Source: Acanthaster planci
Taxonomy: Eukaryota > Echinodermata > Asteroidea > Valvatida > Acanthasteridae
Direction of reading: 5' to 3'
Length of the DNA: 64,000 nucleotides
Assembly: GCF_001949145.1 (NCBI RefSeq)
Contig: NW_019091356.1
Span: 4,741,729-4,805,728, forward strand
The notes beneath the pieces are model-generated. The model ran no database searches and was not told the origin of the DNA. It saw only the letters and a list, made by a program, of their open reading frames with translations. Positions 12,205 through 24,760 of the stretch are shown piece by piece (position 1 is the first letter of the stretch; every line of letters starts with the position of its first letter). Position numbers and translations under genes: made by a program.

Positions 12205-14842
12205 TGTGAACAGGTTGGAACCTGAAATGAAACGGTCAAAGTATAAAAGTTTGTTTCTCCATACATGTATGCATGCAAAAAACAATACAAAATGGGATCC
12301 CAGCAAAAAGCAGAAAATTATCAGCTGGTCTGTATTATGTATATGTACATGTACTGACAATAAAACCTATAAACACAGGCACAGAAGTGATGCCCACTAA
12401 TTCTTTTTTTTTCAAATTTAGCATCTGCTAACAAGGGATCTTATAGATACCAGTACTATTAAATAACCTCAACTGGGCCTCATCAGGGATTCCTCTAAGA
12501 CTGAATTATCTAACTGTCCTATCCCGGTCCAGGTGAAAAACAGCCTCTCTAGTAATATTGATTCTACCCACTCCCCTACATGTAGGTGGTATTTGATGCC
12601 ATACATATTTCCACTGTATCGTGGTTTGGAAAAAATGTAAAAATTTGATCAACAGCGTATTAACGATTTGTACAAAATGGAGGTTTGCAAATTTTGATCA
12701 AGTAAAAATTACACCTGTCCAAAACTATTTTGCCCATCTTTTGAACAAGTGGACGGATTGTTGGGCAACTTTATGGAGGGTGAAGGACTTTGATACAGGT
12801 ACGTTAAGCACAACTCAGTGCTCATAATCATTGAGTTAAGTATGCAGATCAATATATGCTCCTACTCCTCTATGCGGTTTTCATGTATGTGCAAACCTTA
12901 TGGAACACACATCCAAAAATGGAGACTGAAGAAGGGAACTACTGGCACCGGTAGAATACACGTATGCAGTAAAACCCAGATGCGTGGGAGTGTGATGTAG
13001 ACAAACATGATGCCCTTGTTTGAACCTGACAACAAAGGGCCGGTGACCTGAATAGACTAAGGCTAAAGGGATACACCATACGTGTCATAATTACAAATAC
13101 ATGTACAACGTGATGTTCAAAAAGTGTACATAAAAATGAGTTGTTCACACGTGCAAGGTTGCCAGGAGAATACAAGAAGAATTCTTTGTGGGAAGTCCTT
13201 TCCAGAAAAATATCAAACAGAATTAATTCAATCAATAACACTATCACTAGAGTACAAGTATCAAAATCCCCAAGATGAAAACAAGAAGACAAACAGAAAC
13301 CAGGAAGCTAACCTCCTCTGATAAAAATTGTATTTCCACATGAGTGAGCCTTAAGATTAGTGCCAAACGCTGTCAATAAATCAATGCCCAATCATTTTTC
13401 AAGGGAAAATAATGATACAATATACATGTAAGTTTGAGAAAACTTCTCAAGTAATATCCAAAAGGCATTCGCCTACCTATACTAGTAGTTTACTCACAAA
13501 GGTTCTAAATCCCATTAAAACAATGGATAAGCCCTGAAGAAGAGAACCCACCTTTCATCTTCTTGCCTATTTATGCGTGCACACTTGTTGATAAATTTAA
13601 CTTAAATTTCATTTGTAAAGCAATCCAACCACATGTACATTCTGGTTGAACCTTTGAACATCTACATGAACTACAAAATATGTGTAAAATAAGTGAGCAG
13701 GCTTTTTTCTTTCAGTGTTCTTTGATCATGAGGTAATTTACAACTGAATAATTTGCCAGCATGACCAACTATACATGGAAGCAACTTTTTTTTAGCAAGT
13801 CAGGCAAGTTGTCTATTGTTGACACAAACCCCCCCTGCATGCAGACTGCAGAGCAAATCATGCTCAGTGTGGATGAGGTGAGGGGGTCATCAGGGCAATG
13901 GGAAATTCCCAACTCTTTTGGGACTGCGTCACAAGCAAAACTGCATGTGTACAGACAAAAATGATACTTTCATGTCAATACCTAGGTGCAGCTTGTGTAT
14001 TTGAGCCAGTAGTATGTAAAGTTTCATGTAATAGAAATGGCGGAATATCCAGACAGATTCATCAAACTTGCAATCAATTACAAGTCATTAAAAAATTCAA
14101 ATTTACAAATGAATAATTTAGGTGTTGTATACATGTAGGTAAAAACTCGAATTCGCATGCTTTTGTCTTGACAGTTCACGATGTCCTTCGAATAACCGAC
14201 AAACAAAAACATTAGGCCTTACTGATTATTACAGAGAAATGCACATCCACATATCCACACACAAATAACGTATCTACATTACATCATAGTATCATAGAAC
14301 AGAATGTAATCACATGATGAACTCTTGGGTGGGGTGGAACTTGATTGGCACACCTACTTAAATATTTACAATGGCTGAGAGGGGTATATAGCCTCCTTAC
14401 TTCCTAATTGATGTCCTTGGGCATGACACTTTGCTGCTTTAAATTCAGGATGGCAAAGGGAATTGCTTCAAGTTTAATAAGCCATCCCTGCTTGGATTTT
14501 TGAAAATGAAAGAAAACAAAATTTCAAGTCCATCAAGGAAAACATCCTCTTCATTTAAGGTTGGAAAACATGTACTTTGTTTTTCGTCACTCAAGAAAAA
14601 AGATGTGAGAAGTGTCCTGTGCCATTGTGGGAATTTTTTTTTCAAGTTCCATCCAACTGAAGTCTGCTGCACAGATGCAATGTATTTTCCATCAAGTACA
14701 CGTACAAGCCATGTACAGATGTTATAAAATTAAGAATTTGTTTCTGATTCCAATCAGTTTAGGGGGGGTGAAGAAGGGGGCAATAGGGTGGCTTGCGTCC
14801 TTCGAGGCAGGAGTTCCCCCGTCCCCTCCCCTGGCTACCGGT
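12205..14842. other. Non-coding stretch upstream of the 693-aa gene
   Basis: No exon-like frames with flanking splice signals or domain matches are seen. The region probably contains 5' intron of the minus-strand gene and general AT-rich DNA. Confidence 0.4.
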
Positions 14843-14850
14843 ACATGTAG

Positions 14851-15726
14851 CAGTGTTGTAGTCGAGTACTTTTTTCCAAGTACTAAGTACTGCGGAGTAC
14901 AAAGACTGGTCGAGTACATGTACTTTGCCAGCCGAGTACAAGTACTGGTTTCCGAGTACAAGTACTTGCACTTCCGAGTACGGGAACAAGTACTTCTAAT
15001 TCCGAGTACGAGTACAAGTACTTCTAATTCCGAGTACGAGTACTTCTAATTCAAAAGTGGTTTTATCTTAATTTAGAGACTCTAAAACCTGCCACTGTGT
15101 TAAAACCCCGAATGCAGATGACATGGCTACAAGAACAAGTGATCTGGCTAGCAATGCCACGGTCACTACGTGTGGGTTGAAGCACTGAGTTGACACAACG
15201 TGCACAGCGTAGCGAAGTCTATTTTCAAAACTCAATTATTCACATGCCTAAGAGTTTCTGTATGCTGGGTTCGTCATTAGAATTTTCGGGTCCAGGAACC
15301 AGACTACCAATACTCAAGTAAATCACGGGACCATTCTGGAGTATCACAATATAATTCGCGTACGTGATTGGTTAGATACACGCACAGACGGTGAATGGGT
15401 CGTATACGTTAATGGTCCCACGTTCGGCCTTCTTTTTTGTCAGAATCGTATCGAATATCGGGTCATTGGGGTTGATATTTTTGCACCTTATTTTAACGGC
15501 CATGGTAAGTTAACTTAAAGGATTTTTTAAATTGAGTACTGTTAATTGAGTATGAGTACTTTGATGCTCGAGTATAATTTTTGGATGTCGAGTTCCGAGT
15601 ATTTTGTAGCCTGAGTACAAGAATTGTAGTTCGAGTACGAGTACTTGGATGTCCGAGTACAAGTACGAGTACTCTGAAGAGTACTCAAGAAGTACTCGAG
15701 TACGAGTACCAAGTACTACAACACTG
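14851..15726. mobile_element. hAT-like non-autonomous element with GAGTAC subterminal arrays
   Basis: The element begins CAGTGTTGTAGTCGAGTACT and ends with the mirror image AGTACTACAACACTG. The 8 bases before it (ACATGTAG, 14843-14850) and after it (ACATCTAG, 15727-15734) match at 7 of 8, the target-duplication size of hAT elements. Both ends carry many GAGTAC / AGTACT words spaced by about 10-25 bases (14865-15052 and 15532-15722), a layout like the subterminal transposase-binding motifs of hAT elements. The 876-bp body has no transposase frame, so it would depend on an autonomous relative. Confidence 0.85.
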
Positions 15727-15734
15727 ACATCTAG

Positions 15735-17717
15735 GCCACTGAGTTTGTATAATAGATAGCTATTTCTGGAACCTGGTTATGCGTGCATATATATGTCTAC
15801 ACTAAAATAATGCAAACAAATGGCATGGCGACAGCCCACCCCCCCACCCCCAAACCCAAAATTTTCCAGGGGGCGGTGGGAATTAAGAGTTCTCACAAGG
15901 GGAAGGGCATTACCCTTTTGACTAGCTACGCTACTGAGCTCTAGGCCTATGCATAAACTAGGAGCGTAGGCCTCCATGTACATGTACATGTACATCTAGT
16001 CATGGAGGAAGGACACAGAAGGAGTTTGAACTGCCCGGGCTATAACATCTGGCCGATTACCACTTTCTGCCATGCCCGGTATGTCCATAGCCCGAGCGCA
16101 GCGCACGCCCGCTATCCACCACCTGTTTTGCAACCATAAGCTACCTTTGTACCCAATGATCGTCGCCGCAATTTTTCGTTGGTAATCTGCATCCCTAAAA
16201 CGTTGTGTACTGCAGTATAGGAAGTTGAATATTCATGCCATCGTTGGTGCTTGATATGAACCGACAACATCATCAAATGTAGTGTTTGCGCAGTTTCTTT
16301 TATTAGGCTGTATACTCGAAGTGTTCATGTGCAGTTGTTGCCCTTATCGAACGCTTTCTTCTGGACTTCTTTTAGGAATAAATAGCCGAGCTGTTTGTAA
16401 GATGTTGTGTTTTGTTTGAATCATTTTTATTATGGCATTTGTACAAAGGCGTATTTTATGCAATTTCACGATCACTCCTTGTGATGAAATAGCGCATTTT
16501 GTTGCTGNNNNNNNNNNNNNNNNNNNNNNNNNNNNNNNNNNNNNNNNNNNNNNNNNNNNNNNNNNNNNNNNNNNNNNNNNNNNNNNNNNNNNNNNNNNNN
16601 NNNNNNNNNNNNNNNNNNNNNNNNNNNNNNNNNNNNNNNNNNNNNNNNNNNNNNNNNNNNNNNNNNNNNNNNNNNNNNNNNNNNNCTAAGATGCAGACAG
16701 CAATAAGGCATTTTTGGAATGTTTTCTATTATTCATCAGACGCGGCGGCGACCATCATTGGACGCTTTAAAGTGCCTGAGTTACAACTCCTTCTGTGTCC
16801 TTCCTCCATGATCTAGTACATCTACTGTACATGTACATATTCTTTACAATTTGACATCAGCTTTGTTTTCAGAGCTGTAGTGTGCATAAGAATTTTTGCA
16901 GCTTACCTCCTGCCAGGCAGCCACGTGCCACTAATCTCCCAAGAGCGGTTAAGCCGATAATCCAGGGTTTTACGATGACACTCGATTCACAGCAGACTAA
17001 TCGTCTCTGAGCCGCACGATAAACACCTGTTAATTTATACGATACAATGGCGCACATGCGCACGCAGTCTGCCCGTGGCGGCCGGCGCGGCGCTGGGCAC
17101 GTGCCCAGGGGTGGTGGTAAGTGACTGCTGATATGTATAGTAACATGAATAACCGGTAACCTGTTGAGCGTATTTTATGTACACGGGGAAAATGTTTGTA
17201 CACAACATGCCCGGGAATTTAGGCGGATTTTTTATTGATTTATTTCTTGTGAAAGCACGTCCAACGCGTAGGGCCGGGGAAGCTTCCACGGGGCAAGGAA
17301 TTAGTTTTGAGAAAGTATTCCCGCGGTCCGACATCCGGGTGCTTTGCACGGTCCAAAACGTCATTTGCTTGATACGGAGCTCCTTTGAGGACGATTTTTT
17401 GTTTTTTGTTTGGTTCCCTGAACTTATTAATCCCCTCAAACTATCATTGCATTCACTTGGAAGACTTGTTTTGTGCCCTCAATTACAATTTTCTTTTACC
17501 TTGAAGTTATCATAAGGAATTTCAGAGTGACCAGTGAGGTACCTTGCTTGACGCGTACGCACGGTACGGCTGTCATGTACATGCAGGACGGATGCATCTA
17601 CACGTAAATAGTGCAGTGGGCCAGTTCGCGCACGAGTCTACGACTACGATCGAGGTCAGAGCTCAGAGCGGGCATGCATGATGTACCTAGGAAGACTGCA
17701 AATTTCTCATTGATGTA
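15735..17717. other. Upstream region of PNKD with an assembly gap
   Basis: No protein exon is firmly supported. It contains a TACATG run at about 15976-15994, a gap of N at 16508-16685 and CpG-richer DNA at 17040-17110 and 17550-17660 that may be promoter DNA. A minus-strand frame from 17063 to about 16914, beginning MRMCAIVSYK and ending in a good GTAAGC donor with phase 1, could be a 5' exon of the 693-aa gene. Confidence 0.4.
16508..16685. other. Assembly gap (N run)
   Basis: 178 consecutive N characters, a scaffold gap. Confidence 1.
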
Positions 17718-20700
17718 ATGATATTCCAGATTGCTGTGTTGTTCACTGTGGGTCTGGGTCTTTACTGGATAGTCAGACGGAATCCGAAAATTCTTAAAAG
17801 AATGTTTAAGCCCGGGAGCCCACTTTTCGCCCTGGGGTGAGTGTTAACGTGAGTACAGTTTGTATAAAAAATGTATTGACCAGTTCCGGTATGTCTGACT
17901 TGAGCAAAGACATGGCTTACAGCCTACGAGTACAGACTGGATGTAGCAAGGGCCAGTCTGGTAGTAGTAGTACTGGACTGCCTCCGTATCCTTTGCCTCA
18001 CAACGGCTCATCTAAAAAGTGTAGACTCGGCGAAAACGCCTTCGAGTAGTAAAGTACATGCAGGCCAACCCAATTTGGCGTGTAGGGCCTATGTGTGTAT
18101 GTTATGGCCATGATGGGGATGGTAAGAAGGCTCATAAATGTTTCAACTGTTTTCTTTTTGAAGTGATCTTGGAGAGGATGTCATAAGAAACATTTTGATA
18201 TATGTTTGGATTCCATCGGTGCCTGCAAAGCAAAGAAATACTGATTTAAAGTGGGGATATGTACTTATTCAATGATTCGCCACAAGTGGTATTTGACTGG
18301 ACAGGGAATTCACACGTACACAAGGCTTCATTATTGGTGATATAAAGTCGTTGATAAAACAGCAGTTGGGATCACTGTCTTTAACGATGTTTGGTTCTTA
18401 GACCAAACAGATCCCGACTGTGTTTGATCGAGAGTTAATCGCTGTAGTAAACAAAAGTATACATGTAGAAACCATATTTTCACAGTCACTGAAAATAAAG
18501 GTTAACTTGCCTGATGGGCTAAGCTGAAAGCTTAAGGTGGAGGCCTATTAAACTTGTTGTTAGGATGTTATACTTTTATATCTTATGTAATAAATTTGAC
18601 CATTAAGAAGAAATAACTGTTACCATCAGTGAGTCTTCAAGATGCATGGTGCCAGCAAATCCCCCAAGTAAAATGCAAGGGCTTTGGTTCATGACCCGCC
18701 CTGTCTGTTTTGGAGGCTTTATTTTATTTTTGGGTTTTATTAAAAGTTGCTTAACCATCCTTCAACGTTTTAAATTGAACCCTGCTGTAACTTGGAGGGC
18801 AGTTCACGTTTATTTTTTTATTCAAATTTTTAAAGGGATTAATAGGGGATTCAAATTCACAACGGCAATGTTACCATGAAACCAGCTGAAGATTCATCAC
18901 AGTTAAAGGCCCCCCGAAATAGCCAATGCACTTGTGCAGTTGTCCTGCCCAAAAAGACACAAAAGCACATTGGTACCAGTTCATGTTAAAAAGTCCACTG
19001 CCAAAACTGGCTGTAAGGAAACTCCACCAACAAAACAAAAATGCTAGAGTACATGTATTTTATTTATTGAGCACTGTCATTTCTGCCATACCACATTTTG
19101 TTATCACCTTTCTGTTTTGCATCTGTCAGATACCAGCTGTATTCCAAGACTAGTGTGGGACATCATCTCCATCAGAAAGATCTACGAAAAGCCAGACAGC
19201 AGTTTCCTGAGGGTCACTCTGTGGTGGAAGTCACTGACTTAAACGGTTATCATTTAAATTCTTTATTTCCTTAAAATATACAATTAAAACTTGTTGGCAT
19301 GGCTTATGTTGTCAACCTGTGATCCTCTGAATTTCTTGACTCGGTTAGATGATTTATTCCTAATTTTCCTAATTCCTTTATTTCAAAATTCAGGCCTGAG
19401 TGGTAAAACTTCATTAAATTTAACATGAAGAAGAAAGCACTGAAGTGTCCATTCTGTGTGCTTTATTAAGGATAGCCATTTAAGTGTTTCCTTGTTTGTA
19501 TTTTAGTTTCCATGAGTTATTTAAATAATTAGCTAAATTTTCCCCCTTTGGTTTTTCAAGTAATTTTTCCTAAAGGTTCAGTATTTCTGCTCTTCAGGTA
19601 TTAGGATCAGGCCGATTCCGTTCTTGCAAGACAACTATGCATATCTGGTGATTGATAAGGCCACAAGCACAGCAGTGGTCATTGACCCAGGAGATCCTGA
19701 AATTGTACAGGTGAGAGTTAACTGGTCTTAACTGCCGGCTATAAGTGAAGGATATTTGTACAGGTGAGGGCTAACTTGTCTTAACCACCAGCTATAAGTG
19801 AAGGATATTTGTACAGGTGAGGGTTAACTGGTCTTAATTAGCCGGCTATAAGTGAAGGATATTTGTACAGGTGAGACTTAACTGGTCTTAACCGCCGGCT
19901 ACAAGTGAAGGATATTTGTACAGGTGAGGGTTAACTGGTCTTAACCGCCAGCTGTAGACAAATCCGATGACCAAAATTAGGCATTACTACGGGGCCATCC
20001 TGTTCGCACACAGGTGGTGCGTGCACGTGAAATTCCTCCTTGACCAATAGGCAGTAGTCAATTGCCAAAGCGTGCGTGCTCCGTCAGGTTGAGACAGCTA
20101 CATGAGTGTAAATAGCCCTTTGGAATGGCATCTCATGGGATTTGTCTGAAGTGTAGGGTCTAAAAATTACTCCTTCAATTTGCTTCGTAGTTTAAAGTTG
20201 TGGAGGCGTATAGCCTGTTGGTTACAGTTGGAGATTTCTTAACATACATGACATAAGGTCTGGGGTTCAAATTCGGCTGCTGGTTAGATGTTTTGGACAA
20301 GTCTCTTTACTAGGTACTTCACTTGCCTCTCCTCCTAAGAGTGAAAATGGGTGCCAGTTAGGGCAGAGATGGTTGTTGCATTTAATTAGCTGTTTGTGTC
20401 AGCAATGGCAGCATTGAGCTCTATACTCCCCAGGGATCAGAGGATAGTTTAGGAATGTTTATTGGCTTGGTGAGCAGGGATAATAATTTGTTTATTGGCT
20501 TGGTGAGCAGGGATAATAAATTGTTTATTGGCCCAGTGAGCAGGGATAATAATTTGTAACAGCACCTTTATGGGTTCCCAGATAAGTGTTTATAAGTCGA
20601 TACCATTATTTGTACAAATTTAATTCTGTTTTGCTCTTTTCCGATGTTTCTGTAATTTTTGTTTAGTATTGGATAGAAGAAGAAAATGTGTCTCTGACAG

Positions 20701-23246
20701 CGATATTCACGACACATAAACACTGGTGAGTGAAATAAATGTACATTCACAGCCCAACATTCCAATCAGTTTGGAAGCAATTTCTTTTTAACCAGTTAAC
20801 GTTGGATTTCCGTACCCCAAAACAAGCTGCTGGGGGCGGGTTTCTTACCTGTAAAGTCTTCAACCTTGCAATTGTGCTTTGACCCAACCAAAAGTGATGC
20901 GTTACTATGTCAACCAAGGAAATGAAAAAGAATTTTTAAATGAGTGCACACGTCCCTGAAACAAAGAAGAAAATTATGTGTTGTGTGTTTACACATCATC
21001 TGGCATCTAGTGGTTGAAAGTTTAATCCTTCTAGATTTATAACTCAGCAGAGAATTGTTTGGCCCTGGGTATGCTTTTGTTCATCTATCATTTTGAGTTT
21101 GGTTTTCAACCCTTTGAATACAGGGATCACTCGGGTGGAAACAAAGTGCTGAGGAAGCTGTACAAGAAGATAGCTGTGTATGGTAGCTCTACTGACTCAG
21201 TACCCGGCCTTACTCAGTAAGTGGATACAAGACGTCTAAGGCAGCGTTCCAGCGATGGACACCCCATGATTTTTTTTATACTTTTAGTTTTGGAACTCAC
21301 TGATGATAGCATTTATTCCTGTGGTACAGCTCACAGTGTTCGCCATTTCAATCACCTCTATTGCAGGGTCTTGTATATATTTGGCTTAAGAGTGTGTTTA
21401 TGGCTGCGTTGACCTTGCTTCAAGGAATTGACACTTTTAAGGAAATTCATTGTAAAAATGTTTGGAGGGTAATTTTAGCTTGATGCTTTCGACCAATGAA
21501 CCTGATTTTGTGTCTTATGTGTGGGGCCCAGGTAAACCTTGTATACTGGATTGCTCAATGCTTCTCTGCAGCCATGTTGTAGATGGTGATAGCATAGAGA
21601 TTGGTGGTCTGAGGTTCACAACCCTTTTCACTCCTGGACACACCGTGGGTCATACAGCGTTCCTACTGCATAGTCCTGGTGGTGATATCCCTGACTGTGT
21701 CTTCACAGGAGACCTGCTGTTCCTTGGGGGATGTGGTAAGTGTTGGCTCTGTGTGTTAAGAAGAATAAGGTTTCACCCCCTCATTGGTTAAAAAGAGCAA
21801 TGTTCATCGGGAGTGTTTCATATTTGTTTGTAGCAACGCGACAGCAAAGGAACTTCCAATGCCAGGAAAATTGCGCCCTCTCTTGGTTAAACTTGGGGCT
21901 CATAGGAATAGGTTAGATTAAGCATGCAAATGACAAAAATTGCACCTACTGATAATTCTTTCCTTATTTCCAGGGCGATTGTTTGAGGGTAGTGCCTCTA
22001 CCATGCTGGAAAGTCTGGATAAGATTTGTAATTTGTCTGAGGGAACAATAGTCTGGCCTGGTATGCTTTCCTTTTCTTTTCAAAAAACTCTACCCACATG
22101 TAACTCAAAGAGAAAATTTTGAAGCTCCTTGCAAAGTTTGGATTAATCCTATAATTATATATGATTAATACATGTTATTGATTGCCCCCCTTTTAATTTA
22201 CAATGTCTTGTCTGGCTTGTTTTTCAGGTCATGAATATGCAAAGGATAACTTGGACTTTGCTCATTTCTTGGAACCAAACAATCCTGACATCTCGGTAAA
22301 CACACCAGACTTTCAGTACCTAAAAGAAAACGTATGAAATAGGAAATGCTGAATACTAACGTTTGTTGGGTGTCCCAGCTTTCATAAGCTGCACTCAGAC
22401 CCATATGGCTCAAACTGCTGAATATGCAGCATTGTGGATTAAATAATTTTGTAATAAGCATTGAGGGGCATTTATAAATTGAGTGTCTTGACTCTTAGGG
22501 TTGAATCATTGTCTTATAGACAAATGTTTGTTAATCTTCCCTCAGCTCATATAATGTAATCACAGTTCACAGAAAACATGAGGTGAAGAGTTTAGCATTT
22601 ATAATCCTGAATTATTAACATTAATAGGCTAGAATGTATTAGCATCAAACCTGTCTCTTTTTTGTGTCCATCCCAGTTTTATTTTTCTCTTGCCTTCTGT
22701 TTTCAATGTTTGTCGCCTTTTTTACAGAAAAAGTTTGAGTGGGTGAAGGAGAGAAGAAAGGAAAAACTGATAACGGTTAGTTTGGAATGATCAGATGAGG
22801 GATATTTTGCTCACTTTGGAAACCTAACAGTGAATCAACAGAGTTGTTTACGGCACACACTTGAGATTTGGTGACAGTAGATAAAGGCTAAGGGGGATAA
22901 AAGTCAAAATAACTACTTCCATCATAAATCCAGGTAGATCTGATAAGCCTGAAAATCAGGGGTAGCAGTATTCCAAAGAGGGACAAGGACCTGCATTTGA
23001 ATCGAAATTCTGTTTCCTTTTAGTTTTTTTGACAGAGTCTCAATCTGTTTACAATCTGATCTGTGACAGAGTCCGTCCTCTGTAGCCGAAGAGAGGACCT
23101 ATAATGCATTTCTGAGGACATCATCTCCTTCTTTGCTACAAGTTCTTGGGATGGAAGACATGGCGAGTGCCGGTGTGGTGGAAAATAGGGAGAAAATACT
23201 CCTGGAGCTACGCAAAAGAAAAGACAAATATTACTATAAGCTGTAG
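17718..23246 (+). CDS. PNKD: PNKD-type metallo-beta-lactamase-fold hydrolase
   Basis: Glyoxalase-II-like protein; the human homologue underlies paroxysmal non-kinesigenic dyskinesia. Ten exons with consistent phases give 347 aa: 17718-17836, 19130-19245, 19598-19710, 20667-20725, 21124-21216, 21572-21735, 21974-22060, 22228-22295, 22728-22775 and 23070-23246. The first exon encodes a hydrophobic signal-anchor (IAVLFTVGLGLYWIV) followed by basic residues, so the protein is probably membrane-attached. The metallo-hydrolase core starts at PIPFLQDNYAYLVID. Metal-binding motifs are THKHWDH (residues 132-138), TPGHTVGH, FTGDLLFLGGCG and WPGHEY. The C-terminal ERTYNAFLRT segment matches the family. 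All metal ligands look intact, so the enzyme is likely active. The exon at 19598-19710 ends in a donor that is tandemly duplicated downstream. Confidence 0.95.
19711..19957 (+). repeat. 53-54-bp tandem repeat carrying copies of a 5' splice site
   Basis: Units start at 19711, 19764, 19817, 19871 and 19924 (the last is partial). Each begins GTGAGRGTTAACTGGTCTTA and units 1-4 end ATTTGTACAG. The exon just upstream ends ATTGTACAG followed by GTGAGAGTTAAC, so each unit junction recreates the authentic exon/intron boundary of PNKD. Confidence 0.95.
20196..20455 (+). repeat. tRNA-derived SINE in a PNKD intron
   Basis: A box-A-like word (TAGCCTGTTGG, about 20211) and a box-B-like word (GGTTCAAATTC, 20264-20274) lie about 50 bases apart, as in a tRNA-derived polymerase III promoter. 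Downstream text such as CACTTGCCTCTC and AATGGGTGCCAG is typical, from memory, of invertebrate tRNA-SINE bodies. The tRNA part cannot fold as an intact tRNA. Boundaries are approximate. Confidence 0.6.
20456..20554 (+). repeat. 33-bp tandem repeat, three copies
   Basis: Units at 20456, 20489 and 20522 read TGTTTATTGGCTTGGTGAGC followed by AGGGATAATAATT, with few differences. They directly follow the SINE body and may be its amplified tail. Confidence 0.9.
21778..21905. repeat. Dispersed repeat copy B (PNKD intron)
   Basis: Shares the TTAAAAAGAGCAATGTT and GGAAAATTGCGCCCTCTCTT blocks and the GGCTCAT end with 398-575. It is shorter, with a diverged centre. It lies just downstream of the exon ending at 21735. 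Confidence 0.6.
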
Positions 23247-24760
23247 TGGCTTTCTTTTTGTGGAAGTTTAGTATTCGCTGATTTCACATATGACACCCAA
23301 ATTGTCATTGTTTTTGGAGGACTGTTCAAGACTTGAAACACAAGCTAGGAATTTAGGGTACATGATTCTTCAATATTCAAGAGGTATCATCGGTTCAGTC
23401 AATTTCTTTGTGCACAGACTATGTGTATTCTGTGAAGTGGTGCATTGTAGAAATCCATTTAAGAAATCAAAGTTAAATGTAGGATAAAAATGTAGTAATG
23501 AGCTTCCACATTTCAAAGGCGCACAAAGATTTGTTTTTGAAAAAGACGTTTTAATGCACATTTTGTAAGTGGATTAAACTTCATTACATTGATATTTATA
23601 TGGGCCATTGGCTGAAACTAGCTGAACATGCATGCAGCGACAGCAGAATGATTTTCAAAGTGGGGGGGGGGCAGCTGTTGGACCATCAGGCATCAGCCAT
23701 TAGTAGACCAATCCATTAAGCCCCTCCCAATCATAAGCCCAAGCTGTAAAAATTGGTGGCCCCACTGGCCCCTCTGCCCCCCTCCCCTGCCAGTGAATAC
23801 CTGTACATGTAGTTTTACAGTTGCCAGTGTTCATTTCATTTCGTTACTGTTTTCAAACTCATCTAGTTCCAAAATTGTGCTCTAAGGCTGAAGATGTAAC
23901 AAGCAAATCTCTTTTGGTGGAGGATTCATTTATATTACCTTTAAAATTGATTCTACTTATATTTAAATGAGCAGTGATTGTAAGACTGTATCACCATGGG
24001 CTGAAATCTTGACACTTCACACTGTGTCATTTCTATCTTTAAATGAGTTTGGGTAATTCCAGAAGTTAGGGGTCCAAAAGTGTGACGTTTTTGTGTCCCT
24101 GTTACGTCTGACCTTTGTTATTTGACAAATATTCCCGGAATTAATGTCAAACTATTACTATTTGTTTGGCAAGGAATTTGCATTAAAACATCTCTCTTGC
24201 AAATTAGAAAATGTATTCTGAATTCACAAAATCTTTTGTCAGATGTGACAAGGACATGAAGAAAACCCGAATTTCTGTAATTACCATTCAAAAATAAAGT
24301 AGTGTACTTCGAGCACACACTGTACCATGTTTAGTCAACCCTGTAGATAAATAAAAGTGTCATTTGTATGATGTATGTTAGATGTGTTTTAAGACATACT
24401 GTTTGTTTTGTCAAGTGTTTTCCCTGTATCAAGATTGTGTTGGTTTAGGGGTGTAAGAATGGAGGTGTACATGTTAGGGGGGGCAGAATAGGTGGATGAA
24501 TCAGAGGATAGACGGCAGAGATGAGCTAGATGAAGGCGACAGGACGGAAGGAATTCAAACTTTCACAAGGTTCACAAAAGTATAAAAATAAAGGACTTTT
24601 AATTCTTCTCAGGTAGGATGTGTTTTGCAAAAGTACGTTGATAAAATTGGATAATTTTTAATCCATGCTGTAAAGGAAGGAGCGGGAATTACGTTGGCGC
24701 CCTGCCGTCCATTGAATTGGGCATGATGATTTTGGGAAGTACCAGTGTAATTTACCATTC
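23247..24760. other. Region between PNKD and the STE20 kinase gene
   Basis: PNKD 3' UTR (candidate AATAAA sites near 24293 and 24346) followed by the promoter and 5' UTR of the next gene. Nothing else is seen. A G-run occurs near 23661. Confidence 0.5.

Noticed and set aside
14612-15049. A 145-codon open frame
   Set aside because: Its 3' part is the GAGTAC-rich terminal region of the hAT-like element; the amino-acid pattern comes from the repeat and has no domain.
21462-21571. Frame extending upstream of the PNKD exon that begins at 21572
   Set aside because: Homology and phase (CA|C giving His) begin only after the CTGCAG acceptor.
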